A stretch of 8,327 bases of DNA from Bifidobacterium imperatoris (GTDB lineage Bacteria; Actinomycetota; Actinomycetes; Actinomycetales; Bifidobacteriaceae), in NCBI RefSeq assembly GCF_002860405.1, contig NZ_NMWV01000032.1, forward strand, positions 226 through 8,552. Direction: 5' to 3'. The notes beneath the pieces were generated by a model. It ran no database searches. It saw nothing but the letters and a program-made list of their open reading frames with translations, and was not told the DNA's origin. A program made the position numbers and the translations under genes. Below, in pieces: positions 6,158 through 8,327 of this stretch; positions within the stretch are counted from its first letter, which is position 1, and each line of letters opens with the position of its first letter.

Positions 6158-6221
6158 ACAGAAATGGTGTATTCTGTCTTTTGGACAGAAGAAATGGTTA
6201 GCAAATATCCTAGATTCTGTC
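6157..6221. promoter_or_regulatory. Operator cluster: four GACAGAA half-sites
   Basis: GACAGAA occurs at 6157-6163 and 6184-6190, and its complement TTCTGTC at 6172-6178 and 6215-6221. The first pair forms an inverted repeat with an 8-base spacer, and the middle pair (6172-6190) one with a 5-base spacer. The fourth half-site lies 24 bases beyond the third. The cluster sits between the leftward repressor gene and the rightward excisionase-like gene, so it is the expected binding area of the repressor, controlling both promoters. A possible rightward promoter uses TTGGAC (6181-6186), overlapping one half-site, and TATCCT (6206-6211) at 19-base spacing; this assignment is weak. The repeats are read directly; the regulator is inferred. 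Confidence 0.7.
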
Positions 6222-6304
6222 TTAAGCACAAAAATGGCCCGCCCTGCGCCAACAAGACGAGCCGGTAAGCATTAAACCCAACCGCCAGGAAGGATCAAAT
6301 ACTC

Positions 6305-6511
6305 ATGCCACATACTACAGCCGCACTCGACGGGTTTCCCGAAACGGTGACCAAAAAGCAGGCGAAGCAGACACTCAAATGTTCGAGTCAGACCATCGAC
6401 CGCCTCGTAAAAGCCGGCAAACTACGCGCCTATCGCGTTACATCCAAGAAGACCCTCATCAACGTTGAAGACCTTAAAGCATGTTTCGTCGAAGGTGAGG
6501 CGCGAGCATGA
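6305..6511 (+). CDS. Excisionase/AlpA-type winged-HTH protein
   Basis: This 68-residue protein starts at ATG 6305, ten bases after AGGAAGGA (6287-6294). Residues 15-60 are a classic excisionase-family (HTH_17/AlpA-like) domain: VTKKQAKQTLKCSSQTIDRL followed by VKAGKLRAYRV and a wing and strand ending in INVEDLKAC. Such proteins act as recombination directionality factors (Xis) or as activators of island genes (AlpA). No integrase is visible in the window, so the Xis role cannot be tied to a partner. It is the first gene rightward of the operator cluster and so probably repressed by the XRE protein. Its stop overlaps the next ATG (ATGA). Family confidence is high; the exact role is open. Confidence 0.85.
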   Translation: MPHTTAALDGFPETVTKKQAKQTLKCSSQTIDRLVKAGKLRAYRVTSKKTLINVEDLKACFVEGEARA

Positions 6512-6837
6512 ACAAACAACAAATCTCATTGCCTTCTTTGGGTATTTGCCTACCATCTGATTTCAAGTTCGAGAAATACGACCCGCAAGACCCCGGTTCG
6601 CTTCTGATTTTCAGCAGCGAAGAACCGAATCTAGGATTAACATTCGAAATCCTGTACCTCCCCGACGAAGGCGTCACCGCAACCGGCGGCTATTGGCTCC
6701 AAAACTGGGATCCGGACGGAGCCGCGCAATGGCATGATCTACTTGCCAACATGACCCAGGTCTGCTTATGGCTCAAAGACTGCCAGACCGCACTCAAATG
6801 GGCGCTCCAACACTACCCCATGATGAAGGAGCACTGA
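6508..6837 (+). CDS. Hypothetical protein in the repressor-controlled operon
   Basis: This 109-residue protein starts at ATG 6508, overlapping the stop of the excisionase-like gene. It looks like a small alpha/beta protein: a strand-rich N-terminus (LGICLPSDFKFEKYD, then LLIFSSEEPNLGLTFEILYL), a Gly/Trp turn (GGYWLQNWDPDGAAQW, residues 60-75), and a C-terminal helix with Cys and Trp residues (TQVCLWLKDCQTALKWALQHY). It has no signal peptide or membrane helix. I do not recognise a family. Its position just before a primase-helicase is one that accessory or host-takeover proteins often occupy in phage satellites, but that says nothing specific about its function. Confidence 0.75.
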   Translation: MNKQQISLPSLGICLPSDFKFEKYDPQDPGSLLIFSSEEPNLGLTFEILYLPDEGVTATGGYWLQNWDPDGAAQWHDLLANMTQVCLWLKDCQTALKWALQHYPMMKEH

Positions 6838-6838
6838 G

Positions 6839-7102
6839 ATGACATACGCCACCGGAAGCCCTACGCAATTGGTCGAAATCTCACCCCATCTCTTTCTGGG
6901 AGTGCACATAAGCCGCATCGATGGTCTTTCTCCGAAAGACCAATGCGTAGAAATGTACCTGATGGAAAACCAAGAGGGTCAGAAAATTCGCTACACAGGG
7001 TATACGGTCCCAGCCGAGAAAGCCGACTCGGTCGCGGAAGCGTTCGAGGACTTCGCAAGCATGATCAGAGAACTCGTAGAGAAAGAAAGGGAACGTCGGT
7101 AA
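6839..7102 (+). CDS. Small acidic hypothetical protein
   Basis: This 87-residue protein starts at ATG 6839, seven bases after AAGGAG (6826-6831) located in the end of the previous gene. The N-terminal half is strand-rich (QLVEISPHLFLGVHISRI, then QCVEMYLMENQEGQKIRYTG), and the C-terminus is a long charged helix (KADSVAEAFEDFASMIREL and VEKERERR). No known domain, cysteine motif or membrane helix is seen. Together with the preceding gene it forms a two-gene unit that ends 20 bases before the inverted-repeat region at 7122. Confidence 0.75.
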   Translation: MTYATGSPTQLVEISPHLFLGVHISRIDGLSPKDQCVEMYLMENQEGQKIRYTGYTVPAEKADSVAEAFEDFASMIRELVEKERERR

Positions 7103-7121
7103 CAGCAGGCTACAACGCCGG

Positions 7122-7293
7122 TACCTCTCAAAACGTTGAAATTCCAAGGAAAACAGAAGATACAACAGAAACACGTCTCTCCTATATATAAACCCTCTTA
7201 AAACACCTAATATATAAACCTTTCTCTTATTTATATGTGTAGTAGGTGTTACAGAGGGGTATATTCCCCAGTATTTCAACGGTTTAAGAGGTA
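7122..7293. repeat. AT-rich region bounded by 21-bp inverted repeats (candidate origin or MITE-like element)
   Basis: Bases 7122-7142 and 7273-7293 are inverted copies of each other with 19 of 21 positions matching; the core TTGAAAT / ATTTCAA is perfect. They enclose about 130 bases of AT-rich DNA holding two direct repeats, CCTATATATAAACC (7181-7194) and CCTAATATATAAACC (7206-7220), each followed by CTCTTA. There is also an interrupted hairpin (AACACCTA 7202-7209 with TAGGTGTT 7243-7250, and ATATAAA 7212-7218 with TTTATAT 7230-7236). No DnaA box is evident. Lying directly upstream of a D5/P4-type primase-helicase, the region could be a replication origin. The outer dinucleotide of the repeat is TA on both sides, so a TA-flanked MITE is an alternative. 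Confidence 0.6.
7256..7269. repeat. Near-palindrome GGGGTATATTCCCC inside the AT-rich region
   Basis: This 14-base near-palindrome has four G:C pairs at each end and a TATATT centre with one mismatched position. It is flanked by a wider 7-bp inverted repeat, TACAGAG (7250-7256) with CTCTGTA (7300-7306). It may belong to the origin-like structure or serve as an operator for the helicase gene. The sequence symmetry is clear; no function can be assigned. Confidence 0.45.
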
Positions 7294-7344
7294 ACAGGTC
7301 TCTGTAGCCCCCACGTTCACAACGTTACTTCAAGGGCGATAGAT

Positions 7345-8327
7345 ATGTTTACTCACTACTGCTCGATAATTCCAGATGGGCCTTCGCATGTTCAGTTCGT
7401 GCTGCTTGGGATGAAGGAGGCCTCTAAACCTGAACAACACGTCTTCTACGATCGACTCGGGAGAAGCGTGTACGTTCCTCGCAACGATATGGGTAGAACC
7501 TCCCATCCGTGGTTCGATGACGGCTATGCAAAAGCCCTGTGGGACTTCCGCAACGATTCCCTCCTGCTCGGAGACGATAACCGGACCCTGTACGTTCGCG
7601 ATGTCGATCGAAGCGGACATAACACGCTTCTCAACACATGGCATGCAATCAGCAGTCTCGAATCGGAATACCACGTGCCAAAGGCCAAACAATATTTCCC
7701 CTGGAACGACCAATTGCGTGTCGAATGCTCGAAACTCGACAAGCGAGTCAGACATGGAATCAAATTCAACAACTGCGCGTTCCTTAGGACACAAGGACGG
7801 GTTCAGAGGCTATGTACCGGCGATTCATTATTTGACCAGCCATACGAGCTGACCTTTGACGTTGCATACGATTCGAGGCTTGTTGGTCAGGCTATTGCCT
7901 TTCTTCGTGATGTCACGGAGAGCGAGCATTCCGCTCAAAATCTATGCCGCATGTTCGCCACGCCATTGCTGGAACCTTATAAGCATCTGAGTTATGTCTT
8001 ATATGGTGACGGAGGCAACGGCAAAGGTATATTGCTTGGAGCTCTCTCGCAGTCCTTCCCTGATCTGGCAAAACCAGTTGACGCTCAGAAAATTCTGGGC
8101 GGCAGGCGTGGCCAAGGTGGCTTCTCCAGCGATCAGGAGGCGAACAAGCTTATCGGCACTTTATGGGTTTTTGATGAGGATGCTGATACTGTCACCGTTG
8201 AACAAATGACGGCGCTGAAGAAGATATCCACAGGCGACACGATTTCCAGTCGGAAGATTCAACAGGATTCCGTTGATGTGAAGCCTCGTTGCACATTCGT
8301 TCTCGCTACGAATAATCCCGTCATAAC
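7345..8327 (+). CDS. D5/P4-type SF3 primase-helicase, 3' end outside the window
   Basis: The frame is open from ATG 7345 to the window end, giving 327 complete codons. AAGGG (7332-7336) lies eight bases before the start, and the in-frame stop TAA at 7285 rules out a much longer N-terminus. Residues 1-195 have no motif I recognise beyond general similarity to the region before the ATPase of D5-type proteins. The SF3 helicase core follows: Walker A GDGGNGKG (221-228), Walker B LWVFDEDAD (273-281), and the motif C/sensor strand CTFVLATNNP (316-325). Such enzymes are hexameric replicative helicases, often joined to a primase domain, that start phage, plasmid or satellite replication at an adjacent origin. 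No zinc-finger or Toprim/PrimPol primase motif is seen in the visible part. Walker A has Gly where Ser/Thr normally follows the Lys. The gene is richer in A+T than the left block. Confidence 0.9.
   Translation, partial: MFTHYCSIIPDGPSHVQFVLLGMKEASKPEQHVFYDRLGRSVYVPRNDMGRTSHPWFDDGYAKALWDFRNDSLLLGDDNRTLYVRDVDRSGHNTLLNTWHAISSLESEYHVPKAKQYFPWNDQLRVECSKLDKRVRHGIKFNNCAFLRTQGRVQRLCTGDSLFDQPYELTFDVAYDSRLVGQAIAFLRDVTESEHSAQNLCRMFATPLLEPYKHLSYVLYGDGGNGKGILLGALSQSFPDLAKPVDAQKILGGRRGQGGFSSDQEANKLIGTLWVFDEDADTVTVEQMTALKKISTGDTISSRKIQQDSVDVKPRCTFVLATNNPVI

Noticed and set aside
6234..6275. 13-residue leader-peptide frame (MARPAPTRRAGKH) before the excisionase-like gene
   Set aside because: It has no ribosome binding site and no attenuator hairpin pair downstream; a short frame of this size is expected by chance.
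6881..7279. Minus-strand frame crossing the inverted-repeat region
   Set aside because: It overlaps a well-supported plus-strand gene and the AT-rich repeat region, and its translation shows no recognisable domain; it has no convincing ribosome binding site.
7122..7293. Reading the inverted repeats as an intrinsic terminator for the upstream genes
   Set aside because: The arms are about 130 bases apart and no T-run follows the right arm, so it does not have terminator geometry.
7330..7794. Minus-strand frame opposite the start of the primase-helicase
   Set aside because: It is antisense to the helicase gene, whose frame stays open for 983 bases and contains SF3 motifs.

Overview
The window looks like part of a temperate phage, or a compound prophage-type element, of a moderately GC-rich actinobacterium. 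A Bifidobacterium-type host is my best guess. That guess rests on base composition, codon use, strong AAGGAG-type ribosome binding sites and the gene style; no host marker gene is present. There are no tRNA, rRNA, CRISPR or structural phage genes.

Left block (1-5257, all + strand, GC-rich): a tightly packed early/replication operon. It opens with the C-terminal KilAC domain of a phage antirepressor, cut by the window edge. Next come a two-helix membrane protein, an HTH-like small protein, a Cys-cluster protein of unknown role, a second small membrane protein, a RusA-family Holliday-junction resolvase, an unknown basic-tailed protein, a small zinc-ribbon-like protein, a coiled-coil protein, another small protein, a RecB/Cas4-like PD-(D/E)XK nuclease, an SSB-like OB-fold candidate with a P/Q-rich linker and HTH-like tail, and a short charged protein. 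Most neighbours overlap by 1-20 bases (ATGA or TGATG junctions), so translational coupling is likely. Together this looks like a phage recombination and replication module.

Middle (5258-6304): a short convergent gap with a hairpin, then a leftward XRE-family repressor without a LexA-type protease domain. The 193-base divergent control region that follows carries four GACAGAA half-sites and a perfect tandem 10-bp repeat, which is the arrangement expected of a lysogeny or maintenance switch.

Right block (6305-8327, + strand): an excisionase/AlpA-type winged-HTH protein, two small proteins I do not recognise, an AT-rich intergenic region bounded by 21-bp near-perfect inverted repeats, and the 5' two-thirds or so of a D5/P4-type SF3 primase-helicase that runs off the end. 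This block is visibly richer in A+T than the left one.

Two readings fit. Either one mosaic phage carries a second regulatory switch inside its replication module, or a satellite-like island (repressor / divergent AlpA-like regulator / small genes / primase-helicase, as in PICI-type elements) abuts or has entered a prophage. The inverted-repeat region before the helicase is the best candidate for an undescribed replication origin or a MITE-like insertion.
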